In this document: piece after piece, positions 8,606 to 16,333 of the stretch
Position numbering within the stretch: position 1 is the stretch's first letter
Layout of the letters: every line of letters starts with the position of its first letter
Origin: Ammoniphilus sp. CFH 90114
Lineage (GTDB): Bacteria; Bacillota; Bacilli; Aneurinibacillales; RAOX-1
Length of the DNA: 64,000 nt
Direction of reading: 5' to 3'
Assembly (NCBI RefSeq): GCF_004123195.1
Contig: NZ_SDLI01000004.1
Location: 343,841-407,840, forward strand
Made by a program: the position numbers and the translations under genes
The notes under the pieces: generated by a model
Database searches by the model: none
What the model saw: the letters and a program-made list of their open reading frames with translations, nothing else
Told to the model about the DNA's origin: nothing

Positions 8606-9715
8606 TTATTTGGATGCTGCCACTTGGGCAAATTTGTCGATTTCCAACTCAATTTCGGCTTGAATCTGGTTCACCTTGCCAAAATCCATTGCTTCTATAT
8701 AAATTTTTTCTAATTCGTCATGAAGCTCTTTTGCTTTGGCTAAGGTTGCAATGGCTTCCTTCATTTTGCTGGAATATCGACCTGAGATTTCTTCTACTTG
8801 ATCCGCATATTTTTCATCCGTACCAGGCTTAATTGTCCGCTTATACATATCAATAATTTCATCATTGTCCCGCTCTGGGAAATATTCGTGAGGAGCCGTA
8901 CTATCAAAGATGGCAAACCCTAACTCCCTTACAATTACCATATCAAGACTGTTAGGATCAAAACCACAATGATAAATCTCAACATCAAAACCTCGTTCCT
9001 CAGCCACGGCTGCGAGCTTCTTCAACATGGTCGACTTACCGGACCCCGGTCTTCCTTTAATAAAATATCTCTTACCAATATCGGCAGTTAAATTTTGAAT
9101 AAAGTCTACGGCTCCCTTGGGGGTTGCTGCACCTAAGTAGCGATGGCGGATCTGCTGTGTATCCTTTTGTGGTTCTTTGTCGCCATATAGACAGTCAATT
9201 AACTCCAAGGTCAGCTTGTTAGCTTCACTAAAGTTCATATTTTCAATGAAAATTTTCTCCCATTCGTCATGAATCTTCAAAGCTTGAGCAAACAGGGAAT
9301 AAGCATTTTCAAAGGTGGTGGAGACTTGAGCGCTGATTTTCTGAATTTGATTCTTATGAACAAATAATTTTTCTACATCCCACGCACTTCCGAGGTTAAC
9401 ATATTGTTCAACGGCTCCTGGCGCCTTCGGTTCTATAACATGTGGGGCTGTTCCATCTACGATCCCTACTTTAAGTCCTGGAATTAGGACACCATCAATC
9501 GAGTCGTTGTCTGAAGAGCAATGGAGTAATTCCAGGTTATAGCCTTGCTGGCTGTACTTTTCCGCAATGCTTTTCATCAACGAGGATTTCCCTGTTCCAG
9601 GACCTCCTTTAAGAATAAATAACCGATCAAGACCTTGCAGGTTCGAATCGTAAAAATGTTTAAAGCCTCTGGCTGTATTGCCACCGGCGTAATAGTTCAA
9701 TATCTTCAATGCCAT
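8606..9715 (-). CDS. Tandem P-loop ATPase-like protein (PRK06851 type)
   Basis: 369 residues made of two homologous halves. Each half has a Walker A (GGPGTGKS at 37-44; GRPGSGKS at 221-228), then a strand ending in HC (LLHCSSDNDSIDGV; IYHCGFDPNSLDMV) and a D-x-TAPH motif (VDGTAPHV; FDSTAPHE), then a helical region with LHDE/IHDE and an EKIxIExM repeat. It therefore arose by internal duplication. Proteins of this layout occur mainly in spore formers and are uncharacterised. No transporter or kinase partner is adjacent. The ATG at 9715 is preferred to the GTG at 9724 because GGGAG is 8 bases in front of it. Confidence 0.75.
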   Translation of the reverse strand: MALKILNYYAGGNTARGFKHFYDSNLQGLDRLFILKGGPGTGKSSLMKSIAEKYSQQGYNLELLHCSSDNDSIDGVLIPGLKVGIVDGTAPHVIEPKAPGAVEQYVNLGSAWDVEKLFVHKNQIQKISAQVSTTFENAYSLFAQALKIHDEWEKIFIENMNFSEANKLTLELIDCLYGDKEPQKDTQQIRHRYLGAATPKGAVDFIQNLTADIGKRYFIKGRPGSGKSTMLKKLAAVAEERGFDVEIYHCGFDPNSLDMVIVRELGFAIFDSTAPHEYFPERDNDEIIDMYKRTIKPGTDEKYADQVEEISGRYSSKMKEAIATLAKAKELHDELEKIYIEAMDFGKVNQIQAEIELEIDKFAQVAASK

Positions 9716-9833
9716 TCTAAACACTCCCTGCCATAAGGTTGTTAAATTGCAAACAGGTAGATGCCTGTCGGTGATAACAAGATATGCAAGGACGATAGAA
9801 TGGGTGTATGCCCATTAATCCTATATGGTATAT

Positions 9834-9866
9834 AAAAAGCCTTGATTGAGAGTTCCCAAGCAAGGC
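9834..9866 (-). terminator. Intrinsic terminator of the 197-residue gene
   Basis: GCCTTG pairs with CAAGGC with partial pairing inside, followed by TTTTTATA on the minus strand, 22 bases after the stop at 9889. Two small hairpins (near 9752-9768 and 9799-9814) lie between this point and the ATPase start. Confidence 0.7.
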
Positions 9867-9888
9867 CATGGCTATATCAATTTATTAT

Positions 9889-10482
9889 TTAATGTATATG
9901 TTCAACGTGGCGTGAAATTTCAAGTACATCTCCTCCACCTTGAGCCTTTAGGGCATTGGCGGTGGCTATCGCTTTTACATCTGGCTTTAGGAGGACGGTT
10001 GTCCGAATCATCTCAGAATCGTCCTCATCATCAATGGGATTAAAATAACAAACTAAGGTTCTAGAGCCATCCATTCGTTTGATTGATGCTTCCTCAAGAT
10101 AGCCCATAAATTCCGTTTCTTCATTGTAGCGTACATACAACAAATCGTCTTTGTATTTTTCCTCTAGCATACGGGCCAGCTCTTCACCGTTATGATATTC
10201 TACTTGGAGTGTACCGAGATGAGAAAACTGTTGAAACTCGTCTTCCCATAGTAAATCATCTAAGTAAATTTCTAATTCTTGATCCTCTAGAGCTGATAAT
10301 ACTCTTTTTCGGTAAACCTTCATTTCTTCATCTGAAAAGGAGACATCTACAATCTCCTCTCCTGCTCTTGTCAATGTAATATCTAATGAGTTCATACCGC
10401 TGTGCCTAACCGTGTAATCCCACTTCGTGAGATCATAAATAATAGACGAAATTCCCATACGTGGCTGTTCTTGATGGTTCAA
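9889..10482 (-). CDS. Acidic cytoplasmic protein of unknown function
   Basis: 197 residues, acidic, with no membrane segment. It has alternating strand and helix character (DYTVRHSGMNSLDITLTR, RTLVCYFNPIDDEDDSE). No family is recognised. The start is TTG at 10482, with GGAGGAGG 9 bases upstream. It is transcribed alone, between two terminators. Confidence 0.6.
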   Translation of the reverse strand: MNHQEQPRMGISSIIYDLTKWDYTVRHSGMNSLDITLTRAGEEIVDVSFSDEEMKVYRKRVLSALEDQELEIYLDDLLWEDEFQQFSHLGTLQVEYHNGEELARMLEEKYKDDLLYVRYNEETEFMGYLEEASIKRMDGSRTLVCYFNPIDDEDDSEMIRTTVLLKPDVKAIATANALKAQGGGDVLEISRHVEHIH

Positions 10483-10545
10483 AGTCTTTTGCCTCCTCCA
10501 CTTGGAACTATAACATATTTATTTCCCTAGAGAAGAGACATTATG

Positions 10546-10574
10546 TAAAAAAAAAGCTTCCTCACTGAGGAAGC
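10546..10574 (-). terminator. Intrinsic terminator of the 109-residue gene
   Basis: GCTTCCTCA pairs with TGAGGAAGC around one base and is followed by nine T on the minus strand. The stop it serves is at 10685, about 110 bases upstream. Confidence 0.85.
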
Positions 10575-10684
10575 AGATAACTCTCAACCAACAATTATCA
10601 TTAGTTGATACTTAAACAATACCATATACCTGTCTTATTGTATAACAAAAATTATTACCAAAGACTTAAAAACTTCCCAAATGA

Positions 10685-11014
10685 CTATTCTTCCTCTTCT
10701 TCTTTTTCGCTTGCTTTTTCCTCGGAATTCCCAAGCTTCAGCACTTCTCCACCAAGATGAATGTAGACATAGGGTTCAGCATCTTCTTTTCCAGCAATAG
10801 ATTGCTTAAGACCACCTATAAAGTGAGTAGTAATATCGAGAAAATTTTGTTTCTCGCCCTCATCCTCCAATTGTCCTAATACATAAAGATCACCTTGATC
10901 TTTATACATATAGGATAGGTAACCTACTGCTTTTCCCTTTGTGTTGATGACATTCAGGATTTCTCCATGTTCATTCCGGAATTGAGGTTCAAGGAATATC
11001 ATTGATTTCACCAT
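10685..11014 (-). CDS. Small acidic-tailed protein of unknown function
   Basis: 109 residues. A beta-rich body (MIFLEPQFRNEHGEILNVIN, YVYIHLGGEVLKLG) ends in a poly-Glu tail. It may be cotranscribed with the malic enzyme gene that ends 75 bases upstream; no T-rich terminator separates them. Instead an imperfect hairpin (11018-11062) lies just before the start codon. No clear Shine-Dalgarno precedes ATG 11014, and the ATG at 11002 is a possible alternative. Confidence 0.55.
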   Translation of the reverse strand: MVKSMIFLEPQFRNEHGEILNVINTKGKAVGYLSYMYKDQGDLYVLGQLEDEGEKQNFLDITTHFIGGLKQSIAGKEDAEPYVYIHLGGEVLKLGNSEEKASEKEEEEE

Positions 11015-11017
11015 CTT

Positions 11018-11062
11018 TAACAGTTATTAGGCTTTATTTATTTTTGCCTAAATAGACTGTTA
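11018..11062 (-). other. Imperfect hairpin ahead of the 109-residue gene
   Basis: TAACAGT pairs with ACTGTTA and, inside, TAGGC with GCCTA around an A/T loop. It lies in the short gap between the malic enzyme stop and the next start codon and has only a weak T run, so it may attenuate rather than fully terminate. Confidence 0.4.
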
Positions 11063-11089
11063 TATTCCTTTAATAAGAAGAAGAAAGAG

Positions 11090-12511
11090 TTATTTCAAAT
11101 CACGTGGGTCTTTTCGAGCAACACCAGTCTGAATTGCGGCCTTGATGACGGCTTCACGGATCCGCTCAACGACTTTATTGTTAAAGACACTAGGAATAAT
11201 ATAAGTTTCACTTAATTCATCATCTGTCACAACTGATGCAATCGCTTGTGCTGCTGCAAGCTTCATAGCTTCATTGATTTCGGAAGCACGGCAGTCTAAT
11301 GCGCCTCGGAAAATGCCTGGGAAGCAGAGAACGTTATTAATCTGATTCGGGAAATCAGAACGTCCTGTAGCCATCACTCGAACATAAGGCTCTGCCAATT
11401 CTGGGTCAATCTCAGGAACAGGGTTAGCCATGGCAAATACAATTGGATCTTTTGCCATCTTCTTCACATCTTCAACCTTCAAAATCCCTGGTGCTGATAC
11501 TCCAATAAAGACATCTGCACCTTCAATTACCTCTGATAAATTTCCGCTAAGGTTATGCGGGTTTGTCATTTGTGCATAGGCTGTCCATTGAGGATTTTCA
11601 TATTGTCCATCTCGATTAATGGCACCATATCGATCGACCCCAATTACATTAGATACACCAGCCGCTAATAGGATTTTTGTACAAGCAATACCCGCGGCAC
11701 CAATACCAGTAATGACTACTTTTAGATCCTCTAGGTTCTTACCTACGATCTTCAAGGCATTAATTAGTCCAGCAAGTAAGACAACAGCTGTGCCATGCTG
11801 ATCGTCATGGAAAACAGGAATATCTAATTCTTTTTTCAATCTCTCCTCGATCTCGAAGCATCGAGGGGAAGAAATATCTTCTAAGTTAATCCCACCAAAA
11901 GCAGGAGCGATAGCTTTAATAATACTAATAATCTCTTCGGTATCTTTTGTATCTAAACATAAAGGAAAGGCATCAACGTTAGCCATCTGCTTAAAAAGCA
12001 TGGCTTTCCCTTCCATTACAGGCATCGCTGCAGCTGGACCAATATCCCCTAATCCTAGAACGGCCGTTCCATCTGACACGACGGCAACAGTGTTTCGCTT
12101 AATGGTCAAGGAATAGGCTTTATTAGGCTCTTCTTGTATAGCTGTACAAACTCGTGCTACGTGAGGAGTATAAACACGAGACAAGTCATCTCGGTTTTTA
12201 ACTGGAATCTTCGATTTCATTTCAATCTTTCCACCAATGTGCATGAGGAAAGTTCGGTCTGACACATTGATTACTGTTGCACCATTCAAAGCAGAAATAG
12301 CACTGCTAATTAGCTCACTATGCTTGTTGTCGGAAACATTCACTGTAATATCTCGAATGGTATGAGTTTTACTGGAAGAGATTACGTCAATACCGACAAT
12401 ATCCCCACCTGCTCCACCTATGGCCTGTGCGATATCACCAAAAGAAATGAGCGCTTTCTCAAGTTGAATACGAATAATGATATGCATACTTGCTCCAGTT
12501 GGCATTGACAT
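11090..12511 (-). CDS. NAD(P)-dependent malic enzyme with N-terminal ACT domain
   Basis: Oxidatively decarboxylates malate to pyruvate, linking the TCA cycle to pyruvate metabolism. It has 473 residues. Residues 10-85 form an ACT regulatory domain (HIIIRIQLEKALISFGDIAQ), which in this family senses a small ligand. The malic N-domain follows with YTPHVARVC, and the metal and catalytic stretch is FHDDQHGTAVV. The Rossmann fold carries VITGIGAAGIAC, and the C-terminal part has MANPVPEI and NQINNVLCFPGIF. ATG at 12511 has GGAGGG 7 bases upstream; the TTG at 12526 would overlap that site. B. subtilis has several paralogues (MalS, MaeA, MleA, YtsJ), and the ACT domain points to the YtsJ/MleA branch, so no symbol is given. 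Confidence 0.9.
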   Translation of the reverse strand: MSMPTGASMHIIIRIQLEKALISFGDIAQAIGGAGGDIVGIDVISSSKTHTIRDITVNVSDNKHSELISSAISALNGATVINVSDRTFLMHIGGKIEMKSKIPVKNRDDLSRVYTPHVARVCTAIQEEPNKAYSLTIKRNTVAVVSDGTAVLGLGDIGPAAAMPVMEGKAMLFKQMANVDAFPLCLDTKDTEEIISIIKAIAPAFGGINLEDISSPRCFEIEERLKKELDIPVFHDDQHGTAVVLLAGLINALKIVGKNLEDLKVVITGIGAAGIACTKILLAAGVSNVIGVDRYGAINRDGQYENPQWTAYAQMTNPHNLSGNLSEVIEGADVFIGVSAPGILKVEDVKKMAKDPIVFAMANPVPEIDPELAEPYVRVMATGRSDFPNQINNVLCFPGIFRGALDCRASEINEAMKLAAAQAIASVVTDDELSETYIIPSVFNNKVVERIREAVIKAAIQTGVARKDPRDLK

Positions 12512-12611
12512 CTGGTTTCCCTCCAAAATATCTTTTTGTGTTAATCTTTTTACTTTTTTACTTTTTCCATATTACTCCTTGTCCCAAGGAAGTTCAAGTT
12601 AAATAAGCAAC

Positions 12612-12634
12612 AAAAAACCCAGAAAAGATCTGGG
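12612..12634 (-). terminator. Intrinsic terminator of the carboxypeptidase gene
   Basis: CCCAG pairs with CTGGG around a short loop, followed by TTTTTTG on the minus strand, 14 bases past the stop at 12648. Confidence 0.8.
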
Positions 12635-12647
12635 AATTGTTTACTAT

Positions 12648-13841
12648 TTACATGTTCTTAGATTGGTTATCCTTTTTCCGCAGTTTATTCAAGATGAAAA
12701 CAGCTAAGATGGACAATACGACAGCTCCAACCAGGTAAGAGATAAAACCATCATTCTCCACATTACCCATATTATGTACTCTGACAGAGCTCATCATATT
12801 TGCAGCTTCATCTTTTGGCCCAGAGGATTCCACTATCTTAAGCTTTCCTTTTAAGACTTGCTTGACCCCACCCGTCCCGATAACAATGTTTCCTTCTTCA
12901 TCCACTCGGTAGCTTAATGATTCGTTTTTCTTAACCGTATAATAGACATCCTCAGCGGCTTCCCACAATGAACCTCCATCGGATCTTTCAAACCGCTTTC
13001 CTTTTGTGAACAGCCTTCTCGTTTCAAAATGGTCGAACCCATAATCAAGCAAAGTTGAGGTATCGGCATATACCTTCTCACTTCCAGACGCTTTCAGGGC
13101 CACGGCAATCAATTCCGTCCCTTCCCGTTTTGCGGAGGCGACCAATGTATTCCCTGATTGGTTAACATACCCGTTTTTGATCCCTGTGGCCCCTTCATAT
13201 CTCCATAGCAGTTTATTATGGTTTACGAGATTGGTCTCCCATTCCTCTCCATGCCAAGGTCGCTTTTTAGTCGAAACCATCGTTCGAAATGTTGGATTTT
13301 GCATAGCATAACGCGAGATCATGGCCATATCATAAGCTGTCGTATAGTGCTGCTCATCAAACAGCCCATGTGGGTTCATGAAGTGAGAATCATACACCCC
13401 CACTTTTTCTCGGACAAACTCGTTCATTTTTATAGCGAAATCTTCTACTGTTCCACCTAGATGCTCTGCAATTACAATTCCAGCGTCATTTCCTGAATGC
13501 ATCAATAAGCCATATACTATATCTTCAATCCTTTTTTCTTCATCTTGCGCAAGATAAATCCTTGTACCCTCCGCCCATCTCGCCCTTTTGGATGTAACAG
13601 CAAGCTCTGATAGCCTTCCGCTTTCTATGGCCATGATACCTGTTACGATCTTTGTAATACTTGCTGGATACATTCTGTCCTTAGCCCGATTTTCATAGAT
13701 AACCTGTCCAGTTGTTGCGTCAATGAGAATGACTGCTTCGCTGTTTATGGGTAATTCTTCTTGGTTGCTGCTCCAGACTGTAACGGGAAAGAGGAAGAGA
13801 AAGACGATCATTATGCTCATAAAACGAACCAAAGAGCTCAA
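12648..13841 (-). CDS. D-alanyl-D-alanine carboxypeptidase (S11), DacF/DacB-like
   Basis: Trims the terminal D-Ala from peptidoglycan stem peptides outside the membrane. It has 397 residues. An N-terminal hydrophobic segment (7-23) exports the protein. The acyl-enzyme motif is S61-I-T-K64, and the second motif is S116-G-N. The third motif, normally KTG, reads K222-N-G (ATGIKNGYV), an unusual substitution. A PBP5-C-like domain and a C-terminal membrane helix (FISYLVGAVVLSILAVFIL) with a basic tail anchor the protein. The start is TTG at 13841, with GGAGG 8 bases upstream. It is probably a sporulation or vegetative low-molecular-weight PBP; the exact orthologue is uncertain. Confidence 0.87.
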   Translation of the reverse strand: MSSLVRFMSIMIVFLFLFPVTVWSSNQEELPINSEAVILIDATTGQVIYENRAKDRMYPASITKIVTGIMAIESGRLSELAVTSKRARWAEGTRIYLAQDEEKRIEDIVYGLLMHSGNDAGIVIAEHLGGTVEDFAIKMNEFVREKVGVYDSHFMNPHGLFDEQHYTTAYDMAMISRYAMQNPTFRTMVSTKKRPWHGEEWETNLVNHNKLLWRYEGATGIKNGYVNQSGNTLVASAKREGTELIAVALKASGSEKVYADTSTLLDYGFDHFETRRLFTKGKRFERSDGGSLWEAAEDVYYTVKKNESLSYRVDEEGNIVIGTGGVKQVLKGKLKIVESSGPKDEAANMMSSVRVHNMGNVENDGFISYLVGAVVLSILAVFILNKLRKKDNQSKNM

Positions 13842-13971
13842 GTCGCTAACCTCCATTTCATCAGGCAAATTTCTGTTGGTTACTAATATGTAGGGAACGC
13901 TGCAATCATGACATTATAGCATAGCAAGAAAAATATACATAGAAAGATACTCTCGATTAAAGGAGTTAACT

Positions 13972-14871
13972 ATGTTGCGCTTTTTATTTCAGTGTATCTT
14001 GTTTAGTATTCTTTTGACGGTTCTTTTCCTTTATTTATTATTGCAGTACCTGCATACGATCACGGAAGAGATAAATAATAACAATTTATCTACATCCTAT
14101 GAACAGACGGTTAATATTCAAGAAAAGGACATGATTCTTCACTTTATTAATTTAGAAATTGGAAAATCAACGATAATTCAGTTAGGCGAACGGGCCATTC
14201 TTATGGATGTAGGGCATAAAAAAGATACACTAACTCTATTGGCCTATATACAAGATCATGGTATAACGAACATCACCGAAATTCTGCTATCTAATCCTGC
14301 TGAGGAAAATACCGGAGGCTTACCATCCATTATGGAACACTTCCCTACGGCCAAAGTCTATGTTCCAGCCCTGACCAAAGATCAATACCCGAAAGATCTA
14401 ACTAGGATATTACTTACTCTTCGTGCAGGAGATCATTTGGTTCTCTCAGAAAACCAGAAAGTCGAGATAGAAATACTTAGCCCTCTTCGTCCGTTATTTA
14501 CAGATGAAGCCAATAATTCTATGGTCAGCCTTTTACGTTACCGTGATCTTCGTGTTCTACTGACCAACGACATCCGCGAGGAAGCGGAGTCTCGACTCAT
14601 TGAACATCACCCCCTGCTTCGAGCCCACATCATTACCGTTCCTGACCGTCCAAACGGAATAAGCAATACACAGGAATTGATTCAAAAACTGAATCCCCAA
14701 GCAGCTGTCATGCTTGAAATGCCTTGTTCTGAATGTAAAGATGCAGCACAAAAAGTCGCTCGCGAATATGCCCAAGAATGGAGCGACTTCTTCTTCGTAC
14801 CTATAGGAGAAAATATGATGATTACGTTTGAAAATGGGATGTATACTACACCGAAAGAACAGACGCAGTAG
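13972..14871 (+). CDS. Membrane-anchored ComEC-like metallo-beta-lactamase-fold protein without metal ligands
   Basis: 299 residues. An N-terminal membrane helix (residues 5-27) is followed by an extracytoplasmic domain that aligns by motif with the C-terminal hydrolase domain of ComEC and related MBL proteins: FINLEIGKSTIIQLGERAILMDVG (59-81), a loop at 107-116, LLRYRDLRVLLTNDIREEAE (187-206) and a later AHIITVP. The metal-binding loop, THPHADHIGG in the active family, here reads SNPAEENTGG, so three His and the Asp are gone. The downstream PHHGS-type site reads PDRPNG. The fold is probably kept without hydrolysis. AAGGAG is 6 bases before the ATG. It is transcribed alone. Confidence 0.7.
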   Translation: MLRFLFQCILFSILLTVLFLYLLLQYLHTITEEINNNNLSTSYEQTVNIQEKDMILHFINLEIGKSTIIQLGERAILMDVGHKKDTLTLLAYIQDHGITNITEILLSNPAEENTGGLPSIMEHFPTAKVYVPALTKDQYPKDLTRILLTLRAGDHLVLSENQKVEIEILSPLRPLFTDEANNSMVSLLRYRDLRVLLTNDIREEAESRLIEHHPLLRAHIITVPDRPNGISNTQELIQKLNPQAAVMLEMPCSECKDAAQKVAREYAQEWSDFFFVPIGENMMITFENGMYTTPKEQTQ

Positions 14872-14896
14872 GCTTTTAAGTCACTTCATAGAAAGA

Positions 14897-14941
14897 GGCC
14901 CGTAAAGAAAAATTCTAGTTTTTCTTTACGGGCCTTCCCTT
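14897..14941 (+). terminator. Intrinsic terminator
   Basis: GGCCCGTAAAGAAAAA pairs with TTTTTCTTTACGGGCC around a 6-base loop, followed by TTCCCTTTTTC on the plus strand. It also sits just past the convergent gene at 14946. Confidence 0.85.
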
Positions 14942-14945
14942 TTTC

Positions 14946-15299
14946 TTATTCACTTCTTTTGCTTAATTCTCTTTTTGTTATTTCTTTAATCATATGGAAT
15001 AACGCTTCATCATCTTCATCGGAAGCCTCAATATCGAAGTCTCCATAATTCCCCTCACCTGAGCGAATCTTAGACAGCTTTCGGTTTGCCTCTTTTTCTT
15101 GATGAGCTTCTTGATTGAATAACTGTGTATACAAATCAGACCCTTTTACTTGTCGGATACGATTGACCATGGGGTCTGCATTTTCAAACATCCACTTGGC
15201 CCCAGCTGCTATAAAGGGAGATGCAATGAGTAAGGCAGTCCACATCCCTTGTTTAAATCCTTCCCGATGGGCAACTCTTGTACGGCTTCTCAAGAACAC
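14946..15299 (-). CDS. Small single-pass membrane protein
   Basis: 117 residues. Basic N-terminus (RSRTRVAHREGFKQG), one membrane segment (MWTALLIASPFIAAGAKWMF) and a charged, acidic C-terminal half. GTG at 15299 with GGGTGAGG about 7 bases upstream. No recognised family. Confidence 0.6.
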   Translation of the reverse strand: MFLRSRTRVAHREGFKQGMWTALLIASPFIAAGAKWMFENADPMVNRIRQVKGSDLYTQLFNQEAHQEKEANRKLSKIRSGEGNYGDFDIEASDEDDEALFHMIKEITKRELSKRSE

Positions 15300-15403
15300 T
15301 GTTCATCCTCACCCCTTATCTTGTCCTTTATCCATAGTTTATGTAGTTTTGCCAAGTTCTACTCATAAAAGACAGAGGGCGACCTTTCACTATTTGGGAT
15401 AAT

Positions 15404-15835
15404 CTAGTGAAAATCTACTTCAATTTTCTTTCCTTGATCTGCTGTTGTTTTTTTCATACGAATTTCCAGCACCCCATTTTTATAGGTCGCTTTTGCACTA
15501 TCTTCTACTACCTTATGAGGGAGATCTACAGTTCGATAAAAGTTGCCAAAGTACCGTTCCGTACGGTGATAACGATTGTCTTTCGTATCCTCAGAAGCTC
15601 TTTGAATGATTCCATTCAAAGTAAGATGTCTTCCTGTTACATGAATGTGAATATCATCGTTTTTCTGAAGTCCTGGCACTTCACAAGAAACAACGACTTC
15701 CTCCATTGTTTCATATAGGTCTACCAGCGGGCCTGTACGTTGGAAATATTCCGTGTATGGTCCTGGACCGATATCATTTTCCATTCCTTGCCGAATTTGG
15801 GGAGATTGCCCCGACTCATTCGGATGGATGAGCAT
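15404..15835 (-). CDS. Small heat shock protein, Hsp20/alpha-crystallin family
   Basis: 143 residues. The alpha-crystallin domain covers about 37-141: VDLYETMEEVVVSCEVPGL at its start, a dimerisation loop, and the conserved ATYKNGVLEIRMKK near the end. It is an ATP-independent holdase that keeps unfolding proteins soluble. In spore formers related proteins (CotM, CotP, YocM) occur in spore coats, and the Pro-rich short N-terminus would allow that, but the sequence does not decide between stress and coat roles. GGGAGGG lies 7 bases before the ATG. Confidence 0.85.
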   Translation of the reverse strand: MLIHPNESGQSPQIRQGMENDIGPGPYTEYFQRTGPLVDLYETMEEVVVSCEVPGLQKNDDIHIHVTGRHLTLNGIIQRASEDTKDNRYHRTERYFGNFYRTVDLPHKVVEDSAKATYKNGVLEIRMKKTTADQGKKIEVDFH

Positions 15836-15917
15836 ACCTATCCCTCCCTAAAATGTTAAACTGTTTTTCCCTCTTACTACGTTAACCATTTTGAGCAAGA
15901 AAAAAACAACAGCTAAC

Positions 15918-15961
15918 AAAAAATCGACGAACACGTGAGTAAACCCTAGCGATTCGTCGAT
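15918..15961 (-). terminator. Intrinsic terminator of the 76-residue membrane gene
   Basis: TCGACGAA pairs with TTCGTCGA across a 21-base loop and is followed by TTTTTTG on the minus strand, 14 bases beyond the stop at 15976. Confidence 0.7.
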
Positions 15962-15975
15962 CTGTATCCTTATTT

Positions 15976-16206
15976 TCAAGTATGATTGGGAATCTGATTT
16001 CGCATACTTGCTGGTGTATATTTTTTCCGGTCAACCATGATCCACCCTAATGCCATGATCATAACCAGACCTACGGGTACCAAAAATGCGCCTAAGCCAA
16101 TTTGCCCGGTGGAAACCCAATGTATTAACAGGAGAATGGCTGCTACATAACCACCACCAAACAGAGCATTTAGTAATAACATGACTCCTTTATGCTTCAA
16201 CCTCAT
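15976..16206 (-). CDS. Small two-helix membrane protein
   Basis: 76 residues. Two hydrophobic segments (VMLLLNALFGGGYVAAILLL and GAFLVPVGLVMIMALGWIMV) flank a short loop, with basic residues at both ends. ATG at 16206 is chosen because GGGGGAG is 6 bases upstream; longer readings lack a site. It lies 127 bases after pyrB on the same strand and may be read through from it. No function is known. Confidence 0.6.
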   Translation of the reverse strand: MRLKHKGVMLLLNALFGGGYVAAILLLIHWVSTGQIGLGAFLVPVGLVMIMALGWIMVDRKKYTPASMRNQIPNHT

Positions 16207-16333
16207 TCTTCTCTCCCCCATGATAAGTAAAATCCACCGGCTGCCATTTCTTCGTGATGAGTATTGGTGGTTAATACTATAATAAAGGGGATAAAAGGCG
16301 TTTGCTGTGCAAAAAGTCACATGATCGTCATAT

